From: Artocarpus heterophyllus
Taxonomy: Eukaryota; Streptophyta; Magnoliopsida; Rosales; Moraceae
Length of the DNA: 64,000 bases
NCBI GenBank assembly: GCA_025403435.1
Contig: CM046341.1
Coordinates: 24,267,725-24,331,724 of the forward strand
Direction of reading: 5' to 3'
Part shown: piece after piece, positions 25,067 through 36,179 of the stretch
Layout of the letters: each line of letters begins with the position of its first letter
Numbering within the stretch: the first letter of the stretch is position 1
The notes under the pieces: generated by a model
What the model was told of the DNA's origin: nothing
Database searches by the model: none
What the model saw: only the letters and a program-made list of their open reading frames with translations
Program-made: the position numbers and the translations under genes

Positions 25067-26435
25067 ATATAATATTTACTAAGAAATATAATACTTACCG
25101 TATAAATAAAAAAATTCACTAGCGATTTCGTCGAATCACTGATGGCCAAGAAATATAATATTTACTAAGAAATTTCCTATTTAACATGTAAATAAAACTT
25201 CACCGGTGACTTTGCCAAATCTTCGACGACCGGAAAATACAATATTTCACTTGAAATACAATATTACTATATAAATACAAACATTCACCAACGACTTCAC
25301 ATGACCGACGGCGACCGAGAAGTACAATATTCATCAAAAATACCGTATTTACCACATAATACAAAAATTCACTAGCGATTTCACCGGACTGTCGGTTGTC
25401 GGGAAATACAGTATTTTACTTGAAATACTATATTATCGTGTAAATATAAATATTCACTGGTGACTTTGTCGGATAACCAACCGTCGAAAAATACAATATT
25501 TTACTTGAAATACTATATTACCGTATAAATACAAAAATTAACCGACAACTTTGCCGAATCGTCAGCGGCCAAGAAATACAATATTTTAAGTGAAATAATA
25601 TATTAACGTGTAAATACAAAAATTCACCGACAACTTCATTAGACTGTTAAAAACCAAAAAAATACAATATTGACTAAAAACAACCGTATTTGCCGTGTAG
25701 CACAAAAATTTACGAGCGACTTCACCGGACCATTGATGGCTAGAAAATACAGTATTTCACTTGAAACGTTGTATTACCATATAAATACAAAAATTCACAG
25801 GGGAATTCGCTAGACCATTGGTGGGCGGGAAATAAAATATTACTTTGGTAATATTGAATTACTATATAAATGTAAAAGTTCACAAATTACTTCATCGGAC
25901 CGCCTATAGCTAAGAAATACAATATTACTCTGGTAATACTGTATTACCGTGTAAATACAAAAATTCAATAGCGACTAGGAAATACAAAATTACTTCAGTA
26001 ATACTATATTATCGTGTGAATACAAAAGTTTAACGACGACTTTGCTGAACAGCCAACGACCAGGAAATACAATATTTCTCTCATAATATTGTATAACTGT
26101 GTAAATACAAAAGTTCTCTAATGACTTCGCCGTATCATCAACATCCGTAGAATATAGTATTACCCAAGTAATACTGTATTATCATATAAATACAAAGGTT
26201 TACTTACTTCGCCAGGCCAGGAAATACAGTAAGACCCTAGCAATATTATATTACTATGTAAATACACAAAATTTACTGGCATGGTCATGGACATAGCTGT
26301 CATCGGCGATGTCGCTGGTGGCCTAAAATTACTATATTTACATAGAAATATAATATTTCCATCTAAATAAAATACTTTACCAGTGATTTTTTCAGACTTC
26401 ACTGGTATCAGTGAAGTTGCCAACGGCCGGAAAAA
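25067..26435. repeat. Minisatellite, about sixteen units of about 85 bp
   Basis: Unit starts of the form AAATACAATATT fall at about 25067, 25149, 25235, 25319, 25403, 25487, 25573, 25659, 25743, 25829, 25914, 25979, 26064, 26150, 26221 and 26323. Most spacings are 82-86 bases; two units are short (65 and 71). Each unit has an AT-rich half with an inverted repeat, for example AGTATTAC-CCAA-GTAATACT at about 26156-26175, then CGTGTAAATACAAAAATTCA, and a GC-richer half of the type GACTTCGCCGGACC followed by CGGCCGG. The units differ by 10-30 per cent, so the array is old and not recently homogenised. No reading frame runs through it. Confidence 0.88.
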
Positions 26436-27384
26436 TCACATTTTGCTACAATTGTTTCATTTTTACATAAAAAGAAAAAATTAAATACCATCACAAACCA
26501 GATAGCATACAAAAAAGAAAACCTTGTAAATATTTACTCAAAAAACTATAAATAAAATACGTCCACCATAGACCAACCGTAGACCACAGCCGTGCGTCGC
26601 CAAATCTCTCAAAGATCGCTAACGTTCGTACGAGCCTCCGTCATTATCAACAACCGTTGCAATTTGCTAGATCGGCTCGATCACCATCCACTACAGGTTC
26701 GCCAATGCCCTCATGAGCTTCACTGTCGAACTGTCAAAGGACGGATCAGGAACGACAAGTGAGATTGGGGACAGCACAGATCAAGAACAACGAGAGCAGA
26801 TCGGGGATGGCAAAGGCGGATCCGTGACGGCGATAAAGAAGTCAATCGCAGATTGGATCTTGACAGAGCAGCTTGCCATGGTAGCCCATCAAGCTTGAAG
26901 GTCACCTCATCGCAGGAGGTCCCCTCTTCGATTGCGACTTTGTATTCGTCGTGAGCTCGACATGACCGCTTCGACGAGGAACTCAAATGGGAAAGAAGGG
27001 AGGAGAGAAAGAGACAAGCATGCAATAGAGAGAGAAAGTTGATGTGGTTCGACTATGCCCGCCATCCATGGCCGCCCAACGCCAATCGGCCGTCATAGTC
27101 ATATATCACCCAAGGATGCCGCCATCGGTAAACTGGACGGGAAACCAGTTCTCTCGAGTGGAGAGAGAGAAACTGAGGAACTGAGGAGAGAGGAACATGA
27201 GAGAAATGAGGAGAAAATGGAAAAAAGACCAAGAAAAAAAAAATCTGACTCTTTAAGGGTAGTTTTAGGTTTTTGTTTATTTTAAATTGTCAATTTATTT
27301 AAATCTAGTATTATTTTTACATTCTTAAAAGTAGTGACATAATTCACTAGTAGAATAGCAAAATCTGCTATTTCCTATAATTTC

Positions 27385-28937
27385 TCCTTTTATGATGTTT
27401 ACTACTGCGTGATCTTGCTTTGAAATGCAGGCCGATTGAAGCATTCACCAAACATAGACTGTATGCTATGCCGCTCGAGTTGAGAAAGGATTAAGGAAAA
27501 GTGTGAAGGAGTTTAAAATACTCAGAGTGAAAGGGACCTATTTTTGTATCCCTTTCCTTGCTTTAGAGAACTTTATGTATCGACTTTATTGCAGGTGTTG
27601 TTCAATGTCATCTGTCCATAAATCTCTTCACGCTTGTTGCATTTTTTGTTTAGATATGACGAAGGCATGCATTTAGTAAACCTGGCCGAATCAGGGAAAA
27701 AGGTAGGAACAAAACTTTTTTTTTCAATCTGATTTTTAAAAAGGCTTTTGATTTTTGAACTAATATCTCTCGCCTTTTAGTCCTAGGATGAAAGATCGGG
27801 TTCTGGCTCAAACAGCAATAAGATATAGGACACCTTTTAGGTTTGTTTAGATGCACAACTTACATTTGATTACAAATTTATTTACAGAACACAAAAGATT
27901 ACGGTAGTTCTTGTGAATAGCAAACCATTGTACCAAAACAAAAATTTCCAATTTACTCATCAAAGTATGCTTCCTTTTTTTATTCTTTTGGGAAACATCA
28001 GAGAAATCAGGTGGGGTATTCGTAATTCTCTTATCTCATGAGCCCGTATTCCCTCAAGTATATGGAAGTAAAACGTATGTTTTAGCGGTGGAACTGTAAT
28101 TTCTCAAAGACCAAAAGTTATAGCTCCATTTAAAGGTCCTTTAGCTTCATTATGTGGTAATCAGGTTTTATTTTATCTAATCGAAAACTTTTTATCTTTT
28201 CCTTTGGGATATCTTTTTAAATTAATTTAAAAACTATATCTCCGGTTTTTTAATTTCATCGAATATATACCTTTAGATTAGATTTAATACACAAAAATAT
28301 ACCTTAAGTCAATTAATAATTGATTTTGATCTTTAAAAAGACCAAATTATCCTTAAGTAAAAGAAAAAAATAAAAACATTTAAAAAATAAGAAGAAAACA
28401 AAAACACATAAAGCACCCATTTTTAGGGTATTTTATACATTTTTTAATTAAAAAACATTAGTATTTATAGGTTATTTAGGAACTTCAGTTAGAATTAACA
28501 TTTTAAGTTTAAGAACTGCAGTATGTGAGAGCTTTATACTATAGCAACTTTATGGTTTTTTATTATAACTGTTGAGAGTTTTACATTGTTCACAATTGTA
28601 AATGATGGACTAGAATTAAAGTTCCAAACACCTTTAAAGTTTTTTTAAGTTCTTAAACATCTCTTATTTTTTCAATTTGAGGGTATTTTAGATAATTTAA
28701 TATGTCAAATTAAAGACTGATAGAGAAAATGTATAAATATAGATATTAAATTAATATAAAGATATAAATTCACTTTAGATCAAAAATTGAAGATATAATA
28801 TTTGATAAACCTAAAATATAGAGTATAAAAAAGTAACTAACCTTCTTCCTTTTTTGCCTCTAGGTTCAAGGCTAGAGCGCTCATCTTTGTGATTCATGGG
28901 AAAGCAAAATGTGATTCAGTTCAAATCAAAATTATTG
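27385..28937. other. Intergenic DNA, possible decayed Mutator-like ends
   Basis: No gene is recognised. The segments at about 28195-28270 and 28735-28845 show loose inverted similarity (ATATCT, then TTTTT-AT and TATAT words). They could be the ends of an old Mutator-like element of about 650 bp, but the match is weak. Confidence 0.3.
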
Positions 28938-29126
28938 TTTGGTTATTCACGGTTCAAACTATAAATTATAGTTCAAACTTATTTTTTAGTTTAAACTAAC
29001 TAAAATTAACATTTTGACAAACTTAACAAACACAAGTTCAAAATATAAATTGTAACTTAAACTCACTTTTTTGGTTCTAACCAATATTTATTTTAACCAA
29101 TTAGTTTTAACCGCTCTTCCAAACAA
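28938..29126. mobile_element. MITE candidate
   Basis: GTTTGGTTATTCACGGTTCAAAC at the left and the complement of AACCGCTCTTCCAAAC at the right form an imperfect inverted pair about 190 bp apart. The interior repeats TTCAAACTATAAATTATAGT-like words. No target duplication could be confirmed. Confidence 0.35.
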
Positions 29127-29378
29127 ATGCAAAATGTTGAATGGAGAGAGAGAGTGAGCAAGAGAGAGAAATGTTGAATAAACAATTTTATGATAAGATT
29201 AGAGTGACTACAAATTGCTAAAGCCTTAACAAGACCAACAAAAATACAATTGAGATCATAGCATGAAAAATAAATTTCTTAGAATAAAAGTTCTAATAAA
29301 TGGGCAACTTATAAAAATGCCCTATTTAAGGAACACCTTTTCAAGAATAGCTCTCTTAAAAGGCTCTTTTCAAAATTT

Positions 29379-29443
29379 CCCTTTTAATTAAAAAAGATGT
29401 TTATTAAAAGTCCAAGTTACTATTCCTTTTTTAATTAAAAGGG
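29379..29443. repeat. Perfect 18-bp inverted repeat
   Basis: CCCTTTTAATTAAAAAAG at 29379-29396 is the exact complement of 29426-29443, with a 29-base spacer. Outside it, TTATAAAAATGCCC (near 29310) and GGGTGATTTATAAA (near 29441) give a second, weaker inverted match. The whole 29300-29465 stretch may therefore be a small MITE. Confidence 0.85.
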
Positions 29444-29465
29444 TGATTTATAAAACGCAAAAATT

Positions 29466-30094
29466 ACTGTCTGTTCTCATTCACTCATGTGGTAAATTGA
29501 TCTAGTCACCGGTGCAGGGTGTCGGAGTATAACATCATAGGTTGCGAAGTTGGAACCTACCAAGTTCCAATATATTTTCTTTGAAACATAGAAGCACCAA
29601 CTGGCATGGGTGCCAGAGCGTAACCCAGTGGGTTCCAAAGCTAGAACCCTCCAGGTTCCAACTTCGCTTCCCCCAAGACTACGAGGTCTATTTCCTCCAC
29701 CACGGCGATCTAGCTTTGCTTCCTACAATGGTGACCAAGCTCCTCCTCTCCCTCGTGATGGCGACAAACCCTACTTCTCCCTTCTACTCTTCAACCGTTC
29801 CAAGCAAAAGCACTAGGGTCCATACGTCATCATCTAATTTAAAGTTCTTTTTTTTTTAATTTTTATTATGATTTTTTAATGAAAAAGTCTTAGAATAGGG
29901 TTTATTTTTTCTTTACAAAATTTATCATTAGTTTAATGAAATTAATTTAAAAAACAATTATTGTTAACTTAGTCTAGTCCGATGTTGCACCAACCATATG
30001 ATAGTGTTCAACATAATCCTATTCTATCCAATCCAATCATAACTCTATAATCCAATTGAATCCGATACACCAAACGGGGCCTAAAGCCTTAATA
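29466..30094. other. Intergenic DNA, no gene recognised
   Basis: The block at 29510-29830 is GC-richer with two overlapping short frames (29542-29859 and 29610-29816). It repeats GGTTCCAA/GGAACC words but resembles no known protein. Confidence 0.4.
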
Positions 30095-30102
30095 GGCCAG
30101 GT

Positions 30103-30626
30103 TGGGGATGGCAATGAGATGGATTTGGGGCGGAGTATTCTTCTCACCAACCCACCCTGTAAAGAAAAGTAATCCCCATCCCACCCCATCAACCCGCATA
30201 AATTGGCAGGGGATAGGGTGAGTTTCCCCGTCATGGGTTTAGGGTACTAATGGCGCCCTGTATACCAGATTAATTATTTTCACAATTAATTAATTAATTA
30301 ATTAACACATCTATATATGGGACTTTAAGTTAAAAATAAAAGGAAATTATATTTTTGAGTTTTTATAGATATTATGCAATGTGGCGTTATACTTAAATTT
30401 ATATATATTATAGCATATTATATGTAATATAGTTAATTCAAAAATATAATAAATTCAATGGGGCAGATTAACGGAGAATAGGATTGAGAGCCTTTAAACC
30501 CGTCCCCATCATTAGAATGTGTTTAACCCATTTACAATCTTAACCTGTTTAAAATCAGGTTTTCTCGGCCCCATTTAGAAAGGTTTCTACGGACTAATGA
30601 GTTTGTGAGTAAAATTGCCATCCTTA
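30103..30626. mobile_element. Non-autonomous hAT element (MITE), 524 bp
   Basis: The termini are TGGGGATGGCAA at 30103 and TTGCCATCCTTA ending at 30626, matching a very common plant hAT terminus with two mismatches between ends. The flanks GGCCAGGT (30095-30102) and GGCTTGGT (30627-30634) agree at six of eight positions, consistent with an old 8-bp target duplication. Subterminal CCCCATCCCACCCC and CCCGTCCCCAT words are typical. The interior is AT-rich and non-coding, including a TTAATTAATTAATTAATT run near 30285. Confidence 0.8.
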
Positions 30627-30634
30627 GGCTTGGT

Positions 30635-31871
30635 CTGCAATTTGGAGCCTTAGAGCTTTGACAATGAAATCTCTCTGACATTTTGGCTCAAAGAGTGACC
30701 AAATCTTGTTATCCATACTTCTGTGTTTAGACTATCTACGTCATATTAATGCATCTGACTTTTGTGAAACCTGGCAGTTCTACTTCAAGCACTAGAGAGT
30801 TTGTACATTTTCCTTGGAGGAGAACATTTTTATAGGAGTTTTATGATTTGAACTGAAATATATTTGATGAGAAGTCTAGGAGCTTCACTACTGTTGTGCT
30901 TTAAAAAACAACAGAAAAAAGAAAACGGTGCAATGAAATCTAGCTAACTGCAGAAACTTGGTTTAATGGAGGAGATGGACTGCAGTTGAACAACTGCCAA
31001 CTCTAAACTAAAGCTAGAACTAAATTTCATGGGCCCTTTAAGATTCCAGTCGTCAAGGAATTCAGATCCTGAGGTGAAAAATGAAAAATAAAACAACAAC
31101 AATATCAAGATGTCTTTTAAAGAGTGGAAGATCATACTTGGATCTAGATAAATGTCCAGCTGCTAATCCAGAAACAAGGCAAAAATATTTTATTTGAACA
31201 GACATAAAGGAAACTCAGGCGCTGCCATAAAACAAGTTCAAGATTGCTGCAGTTTGAAGAAAATTCGAAATTTTGAAGTTCGTAGTTCAAAATTTTGAAT
31301 GGAATGGCCTTGAGCTACTTGGCACGAGTTATATTAGTGTTGAGCGGAAAATTGATACTACGCTGGTTTTCAAATTTCATGCCCATTTTTTAAGCGCAGT
31401 TGATTTACCTGGCTAAGTAATTTCTAGCACACAAAGCAGAGTATTCAATAAAGCCTTTCAATGTCACTAAACACACACACGTAAAAGAAAAACCAGAAAC
31501 CACTGGTCCATTTTGGTGTAATGTAAAAAATCCTCAAACACGCTTGCGTGCACAGACAAATATAGATATATACATAGAGTGATAAGTTTAGTTGGGGCAT
31601 TGATGTTTCCGTTTCAGCCTAAACTTGCATTAGCACACTACTAGAGCTCTGTTATTAAGAACTAAGAAGTCTTATAGCAATCTTTCTTCAATTAATTTGA
31701 GTCATTTTTGCGATCATTTTCCCAGCAAAGAACGGTTTCTTACTCGTGTTTATCGCTTGTTCTTTGTTGATTATTCTCCCATAGATCCTGAAACCAATGT
31801 TAATAGCTGGATATTCCTTGCAAAATATAACAGCATTATGTAGCAATAGTAACACTAGTTTTCTCTTCATC

Positions 31872-31907
<36 letters not shown>

Positions 31908-33663
31908 GTGTTCTGACCCTGCTACCAATCTTGATACCTTAAATAAAAACTGGCGTGGTCATTGACCAAATCAGCAGGTATGTCCAATGAAATCAGAACA
32001 TAAAAGAAGCTTAGCAACATCTATTCAACTACATAAAGAAGATTAACACACCACCAAGTAAGAAAGTGATCCTACCTTTAACAATTAATCATGTTATGAT
32101 TATCAACATGGTAAAAATCATTTTGATTGGTCTATAATTTAGCGCAGAATTTCCAATCAAAACCACCCAAAGGAAGGAACACTGATATTACATGATGCAA
32201 GAAACTTCTCAACGATGGAAAGCCATACCTACGTCTTATCTTTACTCAACTTAATTAAAGTTTAAAAGCATAACTTGAATATTATACATCTTCACAGACA
32301 TCAATAACATTTAAAGCTCTTTTAAGTGATTTAAGGAAAGCAAAAGTCGTCCAATTTCCGCATTATCCCAGATGAAAGGTTTATCCAAAAATGAAGAACA
32401 ACAGAGAAGTTATGTCCCATTTAAAGCAGACGAAGGACATTGTTACCAACAAGGCTCATAAATTTGCTTCAAGCAAGCTAGCACATACACTGTAGCTGAA
32501 TAGAATTCATCGAGTGTAAAGCAAAATGTTTGTAGGTCTTTAAACTCAATGAGAGAAGCTGCTAAAGCAGGTACTACTATCGTTCTCGCCGACAAATCTG
32601 CTTCAAGATGTAATTCCTACCTCATTGCAGCGTTGGTTCTGTAGAACTTGACTAACAGATTATTAGCGACTAACAAGTCAGACGTGCTGGATAATTAGTC
32701 TTTGGACTGGTAACACAGATAAAATATTTGTGCAGCAAAAGGATAAATTTCCCAACAGAATTTGAGTTCGAAGTGCAGCGAAAAATATAGAAAAGGTAAA
32801 CAAATTAGCCAAAGCCGAATTTCCAAGATGTAACAAGACAAATTTAGCAGAATAAGGTAATTAATTGTGGTTTGGTAACATTTTGTTTGAAAGAAGTTAA
32901 GGACATATTTAGCTTCTTTAATTCTTTTTTAAGTAGTTTAAAGTCTTCTTTTAGGCTCTATATCTTTCCATGAGCTCACATCAAGTGCATCAAATCTGGA
33001 GTTAATTGATGGAATCATCTTTTACTTAAAGATAAATTGGGTTAAGACGATATTAGTGCTCTGTTTATTTTTAAACCACTTCTCTTCAAAGGAACAGATT
33101 TTCACTTCTCTTTTATCTGTTCTTCTTTGTTATTTTTTCTCCTTAAACGCCCCAAATCAACTTTTAGAGCCGACTTTTTCCTTGCAAAAATATCAATAAC
33201 AATAACTATGCTAAAAGCAACAAACAATAATACAACTAAAAATGGAGGAGAATAAAAATGAAGTTGCACCTTTCAGATCCAGTTTCCCTTTTTCATTTCT
33301 TTTTGTTAGTCCAAAATTATGAGTAAACTAAATTTTTTTTGCTCTATTTCTTTTTCTTTTGGTGACGGGAAGAAAAAAGAGTTATAAAATTGATTGCCCC
33401 GCTTTTTTTTTTTTTTTTTTTTAAAGTTCCCTCTCTATAACCTAATCTACATTTAACAAAAGTCAGAAAAAAAAATAAATAACAAAGAAAAACGAAAACA
33501 AACCCCACGAGTACATGTCACTTCTTTTTTATCTTTTTGTACTGTTTTCTTGAAGCTCTATTCTATCCCTCTTCTCACGCACGAACTCAAATTCATGTAC
33601 AAGAAAAACTAGTTCTGTTATATTATTAGTCTCCCTGCAAAACAACAGAATTTCCCTACTTCT

Positions 33664-33695
<32 letters not shown>

Positions 33696-33960
33696 TTTTT
33701 CAATCACATCAATGGAGATTCCTTTTCCGAGATAACAAATTCTGCTCCGTACTTTCCCAACACCCAAACACGTTATTCTCTCCTAAATGTTCCTCCTTTT
33801 TTTTTTTGGGCTCTCGAGCTATTATTTTCTTCATAAACCGACCTTGATTATTTGAGCCTTTCCTTTTTCCTCAATTCACCATTTTCTCTCCCGAAATTTT
33901 CCCATTATTCAGACATTAATTCTATTTTGAATTCAACCCAGTTTCGCATTTATTCTTTGG
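30635..33960. other. Intergenic DNA upstream of the host gene, including its likely promoter region
   Basis: No coding region is recognised. The stretch holds a (TA)n run at 31875-31903, a T run at 33403-33422 and a (CT)n run at 33664-33690. The last 400 bases become pyrimidine-rich, as is common for plant promoter and 5' UTR sequence. Confidence 0.5.
33664..33690 (+). promoter_or_regulatory. (CT)n tract upstream of the host gene
   Basis: About 13 CT units lie 470 bases before the start codon. Such Y-patch or GA/CT tracts are frequent near plant transcription starts, so the start may be close by. No clear TATA box was identified. Confidence 0.5.
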
Positions 33961-33969
33961 CTTGTTCTT

Positions 33970-34140
33970 ATGGGTTCCGACCTCTTGAACTGGATCGATA
34001 GGTAGTGATTTCATGGTGATTGTGGCTTTATTTGTGTTTCATATATTCTTTGAGAGTATTTTTCGTAGTGGGGTTTGTTCTTTTCCTTGTGAATTGTGAT
34101 ATTTATGTTATCAATTGACTGGGATTTATCAAAACGTTGA
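33970..34140 (+). promoter_or_regulatory. Three consecutive upstream ORFs
   Basis: Three short frames precede the main start: 33970-34005 (11 codons, MGSDLLNWIDR), 34013-34099 (28 codons) and 34105-34140 (11 codons). They do not overlap, are separated by 7 and 5 bases, and end 20 bases before the main ATG at 34161. If the transcript starts upstream of 33970 and is not spliced here, they should reduce main-frame translation. A 5' UTR intron could remove them, since GATAG-GTAGTG at 34000 could be a donor. Confidence 0.45.
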
Positions 34141-34160
34141 GCTGTTTCTGCTCTACAATA

Positions 34161-35493
34161 ATGTCTCAGCAGCAAAACCCTCCCGAGGTTTTGCAATCTC
34201 TGCAGCAACCAGGTTTCAAATCCTTCTCAATAAGGTAAATTATTCCTGTTTATAGAAAAAAAAAATGGTTCTGATTTTTTTTTTAATTTTTTTCCTGGTT
34301 CTTGTTTCTACATTGTAATCTATATTGCACCGGATATTTTCATGATTTCTGATGTAGATTTTGTTTCCATTAACTCGCCTCATATATCAACTTCGAAAAT
34401 TATGTATCGAAATTTAAGATTTTTAGCAGCATACATTATTTTTCAACCAAGTAGAAGTTGAAGCTTGACGTTGTATTTTAATTGACGATTCTAATTTTAT
34501 GTTTAAATTGCTTACTTTTTTTATTCAAATGTATTCAGGTTGAATTATTTATTTATGTTTGAAGAATAGATTAAATTTGATTTTTAGACATTGGTTTTAC
34601 GTACGAGACTATGAGCTAAACTAAACTACTATTCTCTTCTCTGTCTACTAATGTTTTAATTTTTGCTTTTTTCATTTTTTTATTGCAGACAATATGTTCT
34701 TGCTTGTCGTCAGAAAGATATCTTCCACAACTGGCCATTCCCAAAGAAGTACTTGCAGATGTGTCTAAATCATGGTATAAATAATGCCTTGCCACCCTTT
34801 GAACAACATCATGTAGCTGTCAAATCTATCAGAGGAGGTCGTTGGTGTTCAAATAGTTCCCGGCAAAATAAAGATTTTATCGATAGTTCTGTCCAAAGAA
34901 TTCATCAAAATACTATAGACCAGGAAACTGTTTTGAAAGAGGAATGCAATTTGATCAAAACCGATGAAGATGTATCCAAAATCTGTGGTGAATTCAAAGA
35001 AGATTGCCATATATCTCTTTTCAGCAATACCTGTGAGCATGAAGAGAATGATAACCCCCTCAAATCTGACATTACTTCTAATATCATAGTTTCGGGAGAT
35101 CAACCTTCCACTGACATGTCAGGATCCCTCCTTCGTGACCGTTGGTGCAATCATGAGACTGTGAATTCAACCAAGAGGCTGAGGGTTAAGAGAAGAAGGC
35201 ATAAGGGAAAGCATAAGAAGAAACTGGTTGTCGATATTTTATCCATGGCAAAGCCTTGTACATACGAGGATCGTTTAAAGATGGACGGATTGTATTGCAT
35301 CTTAAGCAAGCCTCATGAGCAGAGAGTTGAAGAAATTGAAGAGGCAACTGATGTTGAGAAATCTGAGCTAACGGAGGATTGCTTAAATAATAAGCGTCAC
35401 ACAGACGATTGTGAAGGTGATATTGATATGCTTGGTGGAAAAAGATGGGCTGTGAAGCTTCAAATTCAACGGTTCCAGTTCAAACTCCTGTAA
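34161..35493 (+). CDS. Conserved plant protein of unknown function, two coding exons, 292 residues
   Basis: Exon 1 is 34161-34234 and exon 2 is 34689-35493, joined across a 454-bp intron with GTAAAT donor and TTGCAG acceptor. The join completes an Arg codon and gives PGFKSFSIRQYVLACRQ, continuing into the second exon. The spliced length is 879 bases, 293 codons with the stop. The N-terminal 70 residues (GFKSFSIR-QYV, KDIFHNWPFPKKYLQMCL, ALPPFE) look like the conserved part; I recall plant proteins with a similar SIR-Y-WPF start but no established function. The middle is acidic and low in similarity. A basic stretch, KRLRVKRRRHKGKHKKK, near residues 180-200 is a likely nuclear localisation signal, and it is followed by a conserved-looking ILSMAKPCTYEDRLKMDGLY. 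No signal peptide or membrane segment is seen. It is the only apparently intact host gene here. The frames on the opposite strand are shadows. Confidence 0.8.
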
Positions 35494-36179
35494 TATGGAT
35501 AAAGAGAAAAAGGAAAATGGCCTTCCAAATGCATAAATAATGGTACTGGTCTCGGCTTCAAAAATTATTTGCTTCCTGTAACAGCGAAGTTATTCCATTG
35601 CAGAGGACTTTTAAGTTGGTATTTATTAACACTCGCAATCACATATGTTATTAAAATTATGTGCGTATAATCTTTCTGAAAGAACAGATTTTCAAATGTC
35701 ACTTAAATATCCCAAAACCTCAAAACCAGTTCATGCAGTTACACAGTCTAGGTCAGTAGGCTGATCTTTTATGTTGCAATTTGACTATTATACTTTTTAG
35801 AAAATGCTCTTATATATACCTCTAGTAAATAGCTAATTAGTATCTTCATTTCATGAACAACAGCAAAAGAACAGCAAACTGTTGTCCTATATTGTGACAC
35901 AACAAGCAATTGGTATCTATATCTCTATTATAATTGGAGGCTCGTACAATCTTCAAATTGTTGGAAAAGAGATCTTAACATACATGTTTTTCATAGATTT
36001 TACTAAATCAGTTTGAAGAAAAGTATTTTTCTGCTAAAAAATTTATCGCATAATGGGTCTGTGGTTTGGGTCAAGATGTCATGAACAAAAGCTGATTTCC
36101 TGTACTATCAAATACATAATAGTATTTCTAGCAAAAGGAAAAAAAATACATAATAGTATTATTCTCGGCAATAATATTT
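35494..36179. other. 3' flank of the host gene
   Basis: AT-rich sequence with several AATAAT-type words (for example near 35535) that could act in 3' end formation. No other gene is seen. Confidence 0.45.

Larger units (their letters stand above)
24765..27373. mobile_element. Probable non-autonomous Mutator-like element carrying a minisatellite
   Basis: AAATAGCATATTT at 24765-24777 and AAATCTGCTATTT at 27361-27373 form an inverted pair with one mismatch, of the kind seen at the ends of plant Mutator-like elements. Candidate 9-bp flanks, TATAATTAA at 24738-24746 and TATAATTTC at 27376-27384, match at seven positions, but the left one is not directly adjacent. The boundary is therefore approximate. 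No transposase domain is found. The interior holds a 113-bp tandem duplication, the 85-bp minisatellite and a GC-richer right third (26560-27240) whose short frames (for example 26713-26898 plus and 26720-27025 minus) are unrecognised. This third could be captured host sequence. Confidence 0.45.

Noticed and set aside
25067..26435. Regularly spaced repeats suggesting a CRISPR array
   Set aside because: The whole 85-bp unit repeats, there are no unique spacers, and the setting is plant nuclear DNA; it is a minisatellite.
28195..28845. A further Mutator-like element
   Set aside because: The proposed ends match too loosely in very AT-rich DNA, and no target duplication is seen; kept only as a remark.
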